A DNA stretch of 64,000 nucleotides from positions 1 through 64,000 of the forward strand of contig NZ_SLWU01000013.1 of the NCBI RefSeq assembly GCF_004345675.1. Direction: 5' to 3'. The position numbers and the translations under genes were made by a program. Below are positions 27,051-36,147 of the stretch, piece by piece. The notes under the pieces were generated by a model. The model had not been told where the DNA came from and made no database searches. It saw nothing but the letters and a program-made list of their open reading frames with translations. This DNA is from Caldanaerobacter subterraneus. GTDB taxonomy: Bacteria > Bacillota > Thermoanaerobacteria > Thermoanaerobacterales > Thermoanaerobacteraceae. Each line of letters begins with the position of its first letter. Position 1 is the stretch's first letter.

Positions 27051-28064
27051 AAATCGCTTCAATATTATTTTATCCCCATTTTTATATACTATATAATCCC
27101 TAGTAATTTCTATAATTTTTCCTTTAGCTTCAGAGATTACATTTCCCCGCAAATCCTCAAGCCTATTATTTCCAGTTATAATCCCAACACTTTTTTCATT
27201 AAATAATACAACCAGATCCTTTAAAACTTGTCCTCTTTTTAGTGAAATTTTATGCCACATGCCTATAGGCTTATCTACACTGTCATAATATATCTCCTCT
27301 ATTCCTTCTGTACCCATCTTTCCAATATAGACATTATCATCTCTATCTATTCCCAAAAGAGCGTATTTATTCTTAGCACTGAGCAAAACCTGCTTTCTTC
27401 CATCTTTTAGTAAATACAGTCTTCCATCATCAGACTGATAAATTAAATTGTCCTTTCTTTGGGTTTCTACCATTTTCTCTATCCTCTTTACAGGAAGGTA
27501 AATTCGCCTTACCTCTCCCATTATATTCACCTGATAGAGCCTGTCTCCATACGGAGTAGTAGCTTTCAAATAGATCACGTTTGTGAGAGGAGATAAAGTT
27601 ACATAACTAATGGCGCTCTTAGAGGGCAAATATATCTTTATATACACAGTATTGTATAAGTCATTGTCTACATCGTAGGACTTCAGTTCCACTTTTGTAC
27701 CAGTTAGAGAGTCCATTCGAGAAAAATACAAAATTCTATTTCTGTCTGGAAGCCATGTATAATAATCTCCTTCTTTTGTAGCCTTCTCAATTACCTTTAC
27801 AGTCTTTCCTGTTTTGGCATCAGCTATAATTAAATTACCTCCTTCGTCATATGAGATGTATTTCCCATCATAAGAGACATGAACATCTTTAGCATAAGAT
27901 GGAATTTTTATCTCTATGAGAGGAGGCAGAGAAATACTTCCAAAAACTTCTTCACTTTTTATAAAAGTTGAATCTACTAAAAATACATTGTTTAAATAGT
28001 AAAGAAATGCCAGTTCTAATGCCAAAGTAGCAAATGCCCATTTTAAGACCTTCTTAATCTTCAC
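27039..28064 (-). CDS. Membrane-anchored protein with TolB/WD40-like beta-propeller repeats
   Basis: Residues 8-25 are a membrane anchor (VLKWAFATLALELAFLYYL), then an outside domain with repeated strands of the TolB/PD40 type (VHVSYDGKYISYDEGGNLII, YYTWLPDRNRILYFSRMD). Function unknown. The upstream ATG at 28082 overlaps the preceding stop but has no ribosome site; AGGAGG sits 9 bases before GTG 28064, so that start is preferred. Tight linkage with the phosphodiester glycosidase gene suggests both work at the cell surface on the same polymer (inference). Confidence 0.65.
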   Translation of the reverse strand: MKIKKVLKWAFATLALELAFLYYLNNVFLVDSTFIKSEEVFGSISLPPLIEIKIPSYAKDVHVSYDGKYISYDEGGNLIIADAKTGKTVKVIEKATKEGDYYTWLPDRNRILYFSRMDSLTGTKVELKSYDVDNDLYNTVYIKIYLPSKSAISYVTLSPLTNVIYLKATTPYGDRLYQVNIMGEVRRIYLPVKRIEKMVETQRKDNLIYQSDDGRLYLLKDGRKQVLLSAKNKYALLGIDRDDNVYIGKMGTEGIEEIYYDSVDKPIGMWHKISLKRGQVLKDLVVLFNEKSVGIITGNNRLEDLRGNVISEAKGKIIEITRDYIVYKNGDKIILKRFSRD

Positions 28065-28078
28065 CTCAAAAATCCTCC

Positions 28079-29023
28079 TCATCTTACAAAGAATATGGTA
28101 GGAACGGCTCTTTCTCCCAGAGCATCAGAAGGGTGATTTATCACTTTCCCCTTAAAGTACATCGTTGTAGAAGAACCCCCATCGAGGTTAGCTGCATTAT
28201 AAGCTCCGTATTTGAGCATTATATCTTGCACATCCTTTAAAGTAGCACCTATGCTCTTTAAAGTTCTGCCATCTATCACCAAAAAAATCACTGTTCCATC
28301 TTTCCTCTGACCTATGGCAGTTCGAGGAGCTATCCCCCAACCTCCATCTCCTTTTTTTATCATGGCTTGTCCGTTAATGACAAGGGCTGGCCCAAAGCTT
28401 ACCGCCTCTTTTATGCCCATATTGAGTACTTCTTTGTACCTGTACTTTCCAACCATCAACTTACCATCATTTGTAAAACCAATTAAATCCACTTTTTCAT
28501 CCGGATTTTTAATCTCTGTATACAGTAGTTTCCCTCTGTGTATCACAAACCCCTGAGGAGCCCCACCTATACCTTTCATACTGCTGTCTCCAAAGCCTCC
28601 AGCATTTATAGCCGCTAGAGCATTATAGTGTTTCGCAATTACACTTGTGGTCTCCCCTTCATATGGGAATTTACTAGATGTCCCTACTTCTACTCTAGTA
28701 GGGTCATGAATCAAAATCACTTTTCCTTCAAAATGCTTGCCGTACACATTATAAAGTTCAATCCTTCTATCCTTTCCCCCGTTCACATGTATTAAATTTT
28801 TATCAGTTCTACCACTTTCTATTTTGCTTTCAGACATTATTTTATCTATCACCTTTTTGGGCAAAAACAGAGTAGCCAGGTATTGGTGGGTAAAAGTAGT
28901 CATGGCAGTAGCGACAAAAGTATCTCTCACCCTTGTAAAAGGACCGTAAAACATCAAAACGGGCATGGTAATAGAAACAAAAAGTACCTCAAAAATTATA
29001 AAAGCAATCGCTCTTTTTAGCAT
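28079..29023 (-). CDS. Phosphodiester glycosidase (NAGPA/DUF2233) family exported protein
   Basis: Signal-anchor at residues 1-22 (AIAFIIFEVLFVSITMPVLM). The C-terminal domain has the NAGPA family signatures VFLVIDGRTLKSIGATLKD and AYNAANLDGGSSTTMYFKG and GERAVPTIFFV. Family members hydrolyse sugar phosphodiester bonds; some are annotated as exopolysaccharide or wall-teichoic proteins. 314 residues. ATG 29023 chosen because GAGGTGG lies upstream. First of a two-gene unit. Confidence 0.82.
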   Translation of the reverse strand: MLKRAIAFIIFEVLFVSITMPVLMFYGPFTRVRDTFVATAMTTFTHQYLATLFLPKKVIDKIMSESKIESGRTDKNLIHVNGGKDRRIELYNVYGKHFEGKVILIHDPTRVEVGTSSKFPYEGETTSVIAKHYNALAAINAGGFGDSSMKGIGGAPQGFVIHRGKLLYTEIKNPDEKVDLIGFTNDGKLMVGKYRYKEVLNMGIKEAVSFGPALVINGQAMIKKGDGGWGIAPRTAIGQRKDGTVIFLVIDGRTLKSIGATLKDVQDIMLKYGAYNAANLDGGSSTTMYFKGKVINHPSDALGERAVPTIFFVR

Positions 29024-29106
29024 GTTCCACCTCATTCACATATGATTTGCCACAAATATTATAACTTTATTAGATTAAAAATTTGTTAAAAATGTGTAAA
29101 AAATTT

Positions 29107-29131
29107 AAAAGGGACTTATATCGTCCCTTTT
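29107..29131 (-). terminator. Terminator after 102-residue hypothetical gene
   Basis: AAAAGGGAC / GTCCCTTTT stem followed by TTTAAATTTTTT-like T-rich sequence on the minus strand. Confidence 0.65.
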
Positions 29132-29438
29132 ATCGAATCCTCAGGTACACTTTTAAATAGTCTACCATATCCTTTTCCCTTTCATCGTAAGTCTCAATGT
29201 AAATATTTTTCCCTTCCACCGTATAACTAAAATCAGTAAATCCCTGATTCAAAAGATAATCTTTTACCGCTTTTTCCCCCAAATCTCCCTGCGCTACGAG
29301 AATTTTTTCTCCTACATATCTTCCGTTTACGTATATACTAAAAGAGTCTGTCGGAACTTTAAGATTGTTCCTATCTGCCTCTGAAGGTAAAACTATGCCT
29401 GGAGCTATCGAATTTTGCCCGTAAGGATAATTTATCAT
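29130..29438 (-). CDS. Hypothetical protein (102 residues)
   Basis: No signal peptide or membrane segment. The N terminus is unstructured (MINYPYGQNSIAPGIVLPSE), then a small alpha/beta region: FSIYVNGRYVGEKILVAQG, DLGEKAVKDYLLNQGF, and a strand pair with an acidic end (KNIYIETYDEREKDM). GAGGTGA ribosome site upstream of the ATG and a terminator right at the stop support a real monocistronic gene. Not recognised. Confidence 0.7.
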   Translation of the reverse strand: MINYPYGQNSIAPGIVLPSEADRNNLKVPTDSFSIYVNGRYVGEKILVAQGDLGEKAVKDYLLNQGFTDFSYTVEGKNIYIETYDEREKDMVDYLKVYLRIR

Positions 29439-29503
29439 TTTGCATCACCTCTTTATTCTATTTTACTCAAAACGCTTTAACATATTCTTAACAAAAAAAT
29501 ACA

Positions 29504-29532
29504 TTGTTTTTCGATTGACAAGCTTTTATAAT
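29504..29532 (+). promoter_or_regulatory. Sigma-A promoter of arsC-like gene
   Basis: TTGTTT (29504-29509), 17-base spacer, TATAAT (29527-29532). A TTGACA at 29515-29520 is too close to the TATAAT to be its partner. Confidence 0.55.
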
Positions 29533-29564
29533 ATAGCTAAGCAGGAATATGAGGAGGAGTTACG

Positions 29565-29999
29565 ATGGCAAAGAAGATTTTGTACTTTATATGCACTGGA
29601 AATTCCTGTAGAAGTCAGATGGCAGAAGGATTTGGCAAATTTTACGGTGGAGATGATTTTGAAGTATATAGTGGCGGTGTAGAAGCTCACGGATTAAACT
29701 CTAAAGCCGTCGAAGTCATGAAAGAAATAGGTATCGACATAAGCAACCAAACTTCAGACTTAATAGACGAAAATATCCTCTTTAAAGCAGATTATGTTAT
29801 AACGCTGTGCGGAGATGCTAGAGACAAATGTCCTGCTCTGCCTCCTTCTGTAAAAAGCCTCCACTGGGAATTAGAAGACCCTGCAAGAGCGGAAGGCACA
29901 GAAGAAGAGATAATGAACAAGTTTAGAGAAGTAAGGGACATAATAAAAGAAAAAGTCAAAGCCTTAATAGAGGAGATAAGAGAAAAATCCCTGGCATAA
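29565..29999 (+). CDS. arsC: Arsenate reductase, thioredoxin-coupled LMW-phosphatase type
   Basis: Reduces arsenate to arsenite through a cysteine relay. Phosphatase loop [13 protein letters not shown] has the C-x5-R active site with an extra Cys; the redox pair follows in [14 protein letters not shown]. 144 residues, close to the Staphylococcus pI258 type (131). No arsR, arsB or acr3 is adjacent, so it is an orphan. Start has GAGGAG upstream; own promoter and terminator. Confidence 0.92.
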   Translation: MAKKILYFICTGNSCRSQMAEGFGKFYGGDDFEVYSGGVEAHGLNSKAVEVMKEIGIDISNQTSDLIDENILFKADYVITLCGDARDKCPALPPSVKSLHWELEDPARAEGTEEEIMNKFREVRDIIKEKVKALIEEIREKSLA

Positions 30000-30016
30000 A
30001 AAGCCAGGGATTTTTT
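29983..30016. terminator. Bidirectional terminator between arsC and flavodiiron gene
   Basis: AAAAATCCCTGGC pairs with GCCAGGGATTTTTT; the stem overlaps both stop codons and gives T runs in both directions. Confidence 0.85.
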
Positions 30017-31193
30017 ACATAATTCCTGCTTCTTTGTGCCTTTTTACAATTTCCTCAGCAAGTGCATCAAGAGCTTTAAAGTCTTCTTCTTTTGGATAGC
30101 CTTTTATATATACTGAAGGAATAAATTCTACTTTTAAGTTACCAAACATCTGAGTAATCTGGTCTACAGCCTTGCTCCCCCAGTTGTAGGAGCCAATCAC
30201 TGAAATGAATTTAACTTTAGGTTTCAAAGCATTTGTGAGATAAGCGGCGTAAACAGCCATTGGGTGTGGTCCTACCAACACAGTAGGAGTGGCCATGACG
30301 ACTGTGGCAGCATCCACTAAAGCCATTGCAAATTCTCCTATATCAGTTACAGAGAGGTCAAAAGGCTTTACAATAACTCCCCTCTCTACTAAAGCAGCCT
30401 CTAGATATTCTACCATTTTCTTTACACTGCCGTGCATTGTCACATAAGGGATTAACACAATGTTTTTAGGCTTGTCTAAAACCCATTCTCTGTACGCATT
30501 TAATATAAACTCGGGGTTGTTATAAACAGGCCCATGGCTTGGAGCTATTATTTCTATATCTAAATCCTTTATTTTCTCAAGGTGCTTTTCTATAAAGTTC
30601 CTAAAAGGCATCATTATTTCTGCATAGTACCTTTTAGCTGAATCATATACTTTACATTCATCTGTAGCATAAAGCTCAGAAGTCGCAAGGTGTGAACCTA
30701 AAAAGTCGCATGTAAAAAGTATCTTGTCTTCCACCAAGTAAGTGAACATCGTCTCAGGCCAGTGAACCCATGGGGCATGTATGAACTTGAGGGTTTTACC
30801 TCCAAGGTCTAAAGTATCTCCATCTTCCACAGTGATAAATTTGTCTTCAGGTATGGGAAGGAGATCTATTAGGAAAGTCTTAGCCTTTGGAGTGCACACC
30901 ACCTTCGCCTCTTTATACTTTTCCAAAACTGCAGGGATACTGCCTGAATGGTCCTGCTCTGCGTGATGAGCTATTATATAATCAATCTTTTTCACATCTT
31001 TCAGTTGTTCCATCAAAATATATTCTGTCATCGAGTCAACAGTGTCCAAAAGCGCAACTTTCTCCTTGCCTTCTACCAGATAAGCGTTATAGCTAGTACC
31101 ATCTGGCAGGGGAATTAACGAGTCAAACAACCTTCTCTCCCAGTGAACTGCTCCTATCTTGCTTACTCCCGGTTTTATGACCATTGCTTTCAT
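30015..31193 (-). CDS. A-type flavodiiron protein (FprA family)
   Basis: Reduces O2 to water or NO to N2O to protect an anaerobe. N-terminal metallo-beta-lactamase domain with diiron ligands in HHAEQDHSGSIP (H-x-E-x-D-H) and later HWPETMFTYL and PSHGPVY; C-terminal flavodoxin domain from about 255 (NIVLIPYVTMHGSVKKMVEYL, FMN loop). 392 residues, standard two-domain form without rubredoxin. Start has AGGAGAGG upstream; single gene. Confidence 0.93.
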   Translation of the reverse strand: MKAMVIKPGVSKIGAVHWERRLFDSLIPLPDGTSYNAYLVEGKEKVALLDTVDSMTEYILMEQLKDVKKIDYIIAHHAEQDHSGSIPAVLEKYKEAKVVCTPKAKTFLIDLLPIPEDKFITVEDGDTLDLGGKTLKFIHAPWVHWPETMFTYLVEDKILFTCDFLGSHLATSELYATDECKVYDSAKRYYAEIMMPFRNFIEKHLEKIKDLDIEIIAPSHGPVYNNPEFILNAYREWVLDKPKNIVLIPYVTMHGSVKKMVEYLEAALVERGVIVKPFDLSVTDIGEFAMALVDAATVVMATPTVLVGPHPMAVYAAYLTNALKPKVKFISVIGSYNWGSKAVDQITQMFGNLKVEFIPSVYIKGYPKEEDFKALDALAEEIVKRHKEAGIM

Positions 31194-31387
31194 ACTATCC
31201 TCTCCTGTTTTTTATTCTCAAGTATATTATAACAAATGACAAAAAATAAATAAACACTTTTTCTTGAAAATTTTTATTATGTGCTTTATATTGCCATAAT
31301 TTCAATTTAAAACCTAAATACTCCAGTATAAAAATGCAGAAAATTAGCTACCATATAAACTGTAAAAAAGAAAGGGAGTGAAAAAGT

Positions 31388-32740
31388 GTGGAGCTTACAG
31401 CATCTCACATAGCTTACTTTATTGCAATTTTAGTTATACTTATACTTCTTTTAATGAGAAAAGATATAATCCTGCCTGTTATCATAGCAATTTTTGTAAT
31501 TGGGCTTTTAGCCACAAAGGACGTGATAAAAGCAATACAAATAATTTACACTGCCATATTGGTTTCAGGAATACGCCTGTGGCACATAATAGTGATAATT
31601 TCCCTCATAATAGCTATGTCAAAAGCTCTGGACGACATAGGAGCAGACGTAATATTGACAAAACCTTTTATAAGGCATCTAAAAAGCCCCACGTATTCTT
31701 TCTGGATAATAGGTCTGTTTATGATGCTACTTTCTTTTTTCATGTGGCCTGCCCCTGCTGTAGGCCTTATAGGTACAGTATTGATAATTCCTTCATTAAA
31801 ATCAGGCATTGACAAAGTTTCTTTAGCTTCCATAGTGTCCGTTTTTGGATTTGGCATAGCGCTTTCAGGAGATTTCTTTATACAGGGTGCTCCTTCAATA
31901 ACAGCAAAAGCAGCGGGAATAAATACGCATCAGCTGGTTCAGAATATTCTGCCAATTTGGGCAGTATCTTCTGTCGTAGCTAGTGTATCTTTATATTTTT
32001 GTGTTCTTTATACATCAAAACACCATCCACCTTCAGAATACGTAGAGACAAAACCGATCCACGGGAGACCAGTTTCATTTAAAAGTTATACAGTATCAGT
32101 AATAGCAGTAGTGCTCTTTTTGATAGACGTTCTCATAATGATACTTTTTAAAATCCATTCCAGCGGAGCCACTGCCTTAATAGGTGGAACAGCCATAATT
32201 GTTTTAATAGCTTCTGCAGCAATTCAAGAAAATTTTCTGGATAAAACAAGAGATTACTTAAGAGAAGGTTTTTTAAACGGCATGAGGACCTTTGCCCCCG
32301 TTATAATAATAAGTGCATTCTTTCTGTTGGGAGAAAACAGTATGGCAAAGCAAGTAATAGGTCCTCATGCAAGAGGATATCTTGTAGACCTTGGAACTTA
32401 CCTATCTCATCATATACCTCTTAATAAATACACTGCTTCCCTTTTGGAACTGGCAATGGGAATTCTCACGGGAATGTCTGGCTCGGGATTTTCAGGCCTT
32501 CCTTTAATAGGCGCTTTAGCAAAGACTTTTTCCTCAGCAGCTTCCCTCAACCCAGCTTTATTAGCTTCTATAGGACAGTTAGCTGCAGTCTGGACAGGAG
32601 GGGGTACATTAATACCCTGAAGCACAGCCGTAGTGTCAGCTGTAATAGGTGTTGACTCCAGAAAAATATCTAAGAGAAATTTTATACCTGCAGCATTGGG
32701 GCTTATCTCAGCTTACATTGTAACAGTCATACTTTTATAA
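31388..32740 (+). pseudogene. Multi-pass permease interrupted by an in-frame TGA
   Basis: GTG start at 31388 with GGGAG upstream. The frame codes for about 12 hydrophobic helices and stops at TGA 32618-32620 after ...GGGTLIP. The same frame then continues without another stop for 39 residues (S-TAVVSAVIGVDSRKISKRN, then a final helix) to TAA at 32738-32740. The tail completes the last helix, so the full protein is about 450 residues. TGA probably replaces a Trp codon (TGG). It looks like a GntP/CitMHS-type anion permease but I cannot place the family. Could be a nonsense mutation, sequencing error or recoding. Confidence 0.7.
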
Positions 32741-32772
32741 AAACTAGCCTGTTGATGAAGTATCAACAAATT

Positions 32773-32799
32773 AAGCCGAGGTAAAAAATACCTCGGCTT
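32773..32799. terminator. Hairpin between permease and sspI
   Basis: AAGCCGAGGT / ACCTCGGCTT stem with a seven-base A-rich loop, between convergent genes. T tracts on both sides are weak, so efficiency is uncertain. Confidence 0.5.
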
Positions 32800-33000
32800 T
32801 CAAGATATCCCCCTCATTATCAGGTTCATCATGCTGTCCTTCTCCTCTTCAGTCATTTTCTCCCATGCAGCTTCAAATATCACCCCCAGTCCGGGAATTG
32901 CATTTTCATTTTTGCTGTCCACCACCTCCTGAATAAAACCTTTTATTTCTTCTTTTGACCTTCTCTTTAAATTTTCCAATACAGCTCTTTTTATGTCCAT
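32800..33000 (-). CDS. sspI: Small acid-soluble spore protein, SspI family
   Basis: 66-residue soluble protein. The central [21 protein letters not shown] matches the SspI signature LPGLGVLFE-x-x-W and the helix before it ([20 protein letters not shown]) fits the family. SspI is a minor spore-core protein made in the forespore; a sigma-G promoter is expected but I did not find a convincing one. Start has GGAGGT upstream. A direct spore marker in this window. Confidence 0.85.
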
Positions 33001-33079
33001 ACACTACCTCCATATCCATGGGTTTCAGTTATATAATTCCCAAAATAGAAAATAATAAACAAAAACTAAGAAGGGACTT

Positions 33080-33346
33080 TCATATCACGTGAAACATGTA
33101 TTTTAATATCAGCAAAATTGCTATTCCTGCTATTCCAAAAACTCCTGTTATAAATGAAGTCACTATATTTACAGGCAGTTCCACATTAAAAAGTGCGCCA
33201 AAAAAATTAAAAAATAAAAGCATTATAAATCCTACAAGAGAGTTTAAGGCAAATTTTAAAAGCAATCTCAGTGATTTCCCCAAAACCCAAAGTATGAACA
33301 CCAATATCAAGACTGCTATTATAAAAGAAAGAGTCCCTTCAACCAT
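33080..33346 (-). CDS. bofA: BofA-like pro-sigma-K processing inhibitor
   Basis: 88 residues, two to three membrane helices (FIIAVLILVFILWVLGKSL; LNSLVGFIMLLFFNFFGAL; VTSFITGVFGIAGIAILLIL). The LLKFALNSLVGF and PVN-x-VT-x-x-x-GVFGIAG-x-x patterns are typical of BofA, which restrains the SpoIVFB protease in the outer forespore membrane. In Bacillus bofA lies near recR; here it lies near sspI and uppP. GGGGGA ribosome site upstream of the ATG. Confidence 0.82.
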   Translation of the reverse strand: MVEGTLSFIIAVLILVFILWVLGKSLRLLLKFALNSLVGFIMLLFFNFFGALFNVELPVNIVTSFITGVFGIAGIAILLILKYMFHVI

Positions 33347-33435
33347 GAGTTTTCCCCCTCTACCTTTTTCTTAACCTAGTTCCAATTATAACACAGAAAA
33401 CAGATTAAATTTAGATTAAATTTACATTTTCTTGA

Positions 33436-33464
33436 TTGATTCCTCCATCATTATCATATAAAAT
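33436..33464 (+). promoter_or_regulatory. Sigma-A promoter of uppP
   Basis: TTGATT (33436-33441), 17-base spacer, TAAAAT (33459-33464), about 40 bases before the coding start. Confidence 0.55.
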
Positions 33465-33504
33465 AGATAGAGGTGACAAAAATTCTATATAAAGGGGTAT
33501 GAAA

Positions 33505-34314
33505 ATGGAGCTACTGATCAAAGCCTTTATAATGGGCATCGTAGAGGGATTAACTGAGTTTCTTCCAATCTCATCCACTGGCCACCTCATAATCGTCGGA
33601 AGTTTTATCAAATTTACAGGAAAGTTTGCTACAATGTTCGAAATTGTAATTCAGCTGGGAGCAATTTTAGCGGTAGTGTATTATTTTAAAGACAAAATTC
33701 TCTCCTCCCTTAAGGCTTTAAAGCCAGGAGAATGGGGATTTAATCTGTGGTATAAAACGTTCATAGCCTTTTTGCCTGCTGCGATAATTGGTATACTGAC
33801 CCATCACTACATTGAAGAACATCTATTTTCTCCATTTACCGTAGCAATAGCCCTGATAGTAGGTGCAATAATGATGATAGTGATAGAAGATATATTCGGC
33901 AAAAAGTATAAAATTGATAACATGGACAAAGTAAGCACTTCTAAAGCTTTCTGGATTGGAGTAGCCCAAGTGATGTCTTTATTCCCAGGAATGTCAAGGT
34001 CTGCTTCCACTATAATGGGAGGAATGCTGGTAGGCCTATCAGTTAGAGCAGCTGCTGAATTTTCCTTTTTCTTGGCTATTCCCACAATGCTTGCTGCTAC
34101 AGGCTTTGAACTTGTGAAAAACATTACCTCCATGTCATTACTAGAATGGGAAGCGCTGGCAGTAGGATTTATAATGTCCTTTATAACTGCTTTGATCGTA
34201 GTCGATAAATTTTTGGCCTACCTCAAAAGGCATGGTTTAAAACCTTTTGCGTATTATAGACTCCTAGTTGGAGTGCTAATGTTATTCTTAATCGCCCAAA
34301 AAATAGTAAAATAA
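33505..34314 (+). CDS. uppP: Undecaprenyl-diphosphatase (bacitracin resistance protein)
   Basis: Membrane phosphatase that recycles undecaprenyl pyrophosphate for wall synthesis. Catalytic motifs EGLTEFLPISSTGHLI near the N terminus and PGMSRSASTIMGGML near residue 155 are both intact. About 269 residues, eight predicted helices. The ATG at 33505 is preferred because AAAGGGG lies 7 bases before it; the ATG at 33499 is too close to that site. Confidence 0.95.
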   Translation: MELLIKAFIMGIVEGLTEFLPISSTGHLIIVGSFIKFTGKFATMFEIVIQLGAILAVVYYFKDKILSSLKALKPGEWGFNLWYKTFIAFLPAAIIGILTHHYIEEHLFSPFTVAIALIVGAIMMIVIEDIFGKKYKIDNMDKVSTSKAFWIGVAQVMSLFPGMSRSASTIMGGMLVGLSVRAAAEFSFFLAIPTMLAATGFELVKNITSMSLLEWEALAVGFIMSFITALIVVDKFLAYLKRHGLKPFAYYRLLVGVLMLFLIAQKIVK

Positions 34315-34344
34315 AAAGGATAGGTCAAACCGCCTATCCTTTTT
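34313..34344. terminator. Bidirectional terminator between uppP and macro-domain gene
   Basis: AAAAAGGATAGG / CCTATCCTTTTT stem with T-rich flanks on both strands between convergent genes. Confidence 0.85.
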
Positions 34345-34870
34345 ATTTATCCAGCTCTTCATAAGCTTTTGAATACACTTCATAATCTCTATCGCTGAAG
34401 AGAACAAATCTCACTTCTTTTATGCTACTTCCCTCAAGATAGTCAGAAACTACCCTTAAAGCTATTCTCGCTGCCCTTTCCACAGGAAAACCATAGGCTC
34501 CTGTGCTTATTGAGGGAAAAGCAATAGTTTTTACATTATATTCATCCGCCAATTTTAAGCTCTCTACGTAGGCACTTGCTAATAAATTATCTTCGTTATG
34601 ATTGCCGCCTTTCCAGATAGGCCCTACAGCGTGAATGACATACTTGGCTTTCAAATTGCCTGCACCCGTTATAACCGCATGACCAGTCGGGCACCCTCCC
34701 TGCTTTTCCCTTATAACTTTAAGCTCCTCTGCAATAGCAGGACCTCCTGCTTTATGGATTGCTCCGTCTACCCCACCACCTCCAATCAAAGAAGAATTAG
34801 CTGCATTTACAATGGCATCTACTTCCTGGTCTACGATGTTCCCCTTTATCAATTTAATCTTCTCTTTCAT
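34343..34870 (-). CDS. Macro-domain protein (O-acetyl-ADP-ribose deacetylase-like)
   Basis: Single macro domain of 175 residues, close to E. coli YmdB. Ligand loops are intact: [45 protein letters not shown], and [10 protein letters not shown]. Likely removes acetyl or ADP-ribosyl groups from ADP-ribose derivatives. ATG 34870 is chosen because GGGTGAT precedes it; the longer ORF from 34972 overlaps the MFS gene and is not conserved-looking. Confidence 0.9.
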   Translation of the reverse strand: MKEKIKLIKGNIVDQEVDAIVNAANSSLIGGGGVDGAIHKAGGPAIAEELKVIREKQGGCPTGHAVITGAGNLKAKYVIHAVGPIWKGGNHNEDNLLASAYVESLKLADEYNVKTIAFPSISTGAYGFPVERAARIALRVVSDYLEGSSIKEVRFVLFSDRDYEVYSKAYEELDK

Positions 34871-34919
34871 CAGATCACCCTGATTTATAAATTTATTTTT
34901 GTGTACAGTTAAAATTATA

Positions 34920-36146
34920 TCACAAAATCTCTGGCTTTTCACCTCTTTTACCAATAAGCCACAAAAACACAAAGGAAATAAAAACAGAAATTGAAGCTGC
35001 TAGAAAGAGTTTATTCACACCGATATAATCCATAATTGCGCCAAACGTAGAAGGAGTAACTATAGCCGCCAGTGAAGAAAAAAAGTAATAAAGTCCCGTG
35101 TAAGTTCCTATTTTTTCAGAAGAAGTATAACTTACGACAAGCGGATAAGAATTTATTGTAAAAAGAGCATTGAAAATTCCCGCAAAAGGCATTAAGATTT
35201 GAATAATCCTGAAATCCTTAACCACCATGAAAATCAAAAATAGTATCGCTTGCCCAAATGCGCCTATCATCATGGTTTTTCTCTTACCTATCTTCGAAGC
35301 AATAAATCCCGCTGGCAGTGCGAAAATCAAAAAAGCCAAAGCGTAAAACCCCATCGTAAAAGATGATACACTTTCATCAATTCCCAAAGCTATCTTACAG
35401 TACCTTGTAAAGAAAGTCTCAACTGCAGCAAAACCTGCTATCATCATAAAAATTGACAAAAGCGTGTAAAAGGGAGCTCTGTCCTCGTCCCTTACAACAG
35501 TTATAAGGGCTTTTATTATACTTTGCTTTTCTTTTCTTTCTTCAATAACAAAAGACTTAGGTTCCTTTATTGTCAAAAATAAAATTACAGGCACAATTAT
35601 TGAAAGAATTCCTGAAAGAAAAAAGGGATAGGCTTTATTTAATTTATAAAGCTGGGAACCTATAAAAAATATTATTAAAGCCCCCAATCCTCCCATGAAA
35701 TTTATTACCCCATTGGCCTTACTTCTGTGCTGCTCCTCAACAATATCTGGCATCAAGGCCACCAGCGGAGTCCTATAACTTGCAACGACAATATTAAACA
35801 TGAGGTCAACGATAAGAAGAGCCCATAGCTTTGTCTGTAAGGGAAGCATTGCATACAAAATGCCAGCAACTGGCATACCAATTAGTATATAGGGCATTCG
35901 CCTGCCTATGGAAGTCCTCGTATTGTCACTTAAAGCTCCGAAAACAGGAAGTATAAAGAGATTAGCTATATTATCCCAGCTCATCACAAAACCGATCAAT
36001 GTATTGCTTTTAGTAAAATTCCCGAGAAAAATGGGCATATAAGCATTATAAGCAGCCCATATCATAGAGACCACCATAAAACCAAGTCCTAAATTGAATA
36101 TCTTAAAATAGTTTAGCGGTAGTTGATTGTTTTCATCAAAAACCAT
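34920..36146 (-). CDS. MFS transporter (SLC45/sugar-like)
   Basis: Twelve-helix major facilitator, 408 residues. The loop motif after helix 2 reads [22 protein letters not shown], a variant of D-x-x-x-R-x-G-R-R as in the GPH/SLC45-like sugar carriers. It follows the glycerophosphodiesterase gene by one base, so a role in importing a glycerophosphodiester or its sugar/alcohol product is plausible but inferred. Start has GGGGGATA upstream. Confidence 0.82.
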   Translation of the reverse strand: MVFDENNQLPLNYFKIFNLGLGFMVVSMIWAAYNAYMPIFLGNFTKSNTLIGFVMSWDNIANLFILPVFGALSDNTRTSIGRRMPYILIGMPVAGILYAMLPLQTKLWALLIVDLMFNIVVASYRTPLVALMPDIVEEQHRSKANGVINFMGGLGALIIFFIGSQLYKLNKAYPFFLSGILSIIVPVILFLTIKEPKSFVIEERKEKQSIIKALITVVRDEDRAPFYTLLSIFMMIAGFAAVETFFTRYCKIALGIDESVSSFTMGFYALAFLIFALPAGFIASKIGKRKTMMIGAFGQAILFLIFMVVKDFRIIQILMPFAGIFNALFTINSYPLVVSYTSSEKIGTYTGLYYFFSSLAAIVTPSTFGAIMDYIGVNKLFLAASISVFISFVFLWLIGKRGEKPEIL

Positions 36147-36147
36147 A

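Noticed and set aside
32618-32740. Selenocysteine at the permease TGA
   Set aside because: No canonical SECIS loop follows and the context suggests Trp; kept as a broken gene, with the alternative recorded in the findings.
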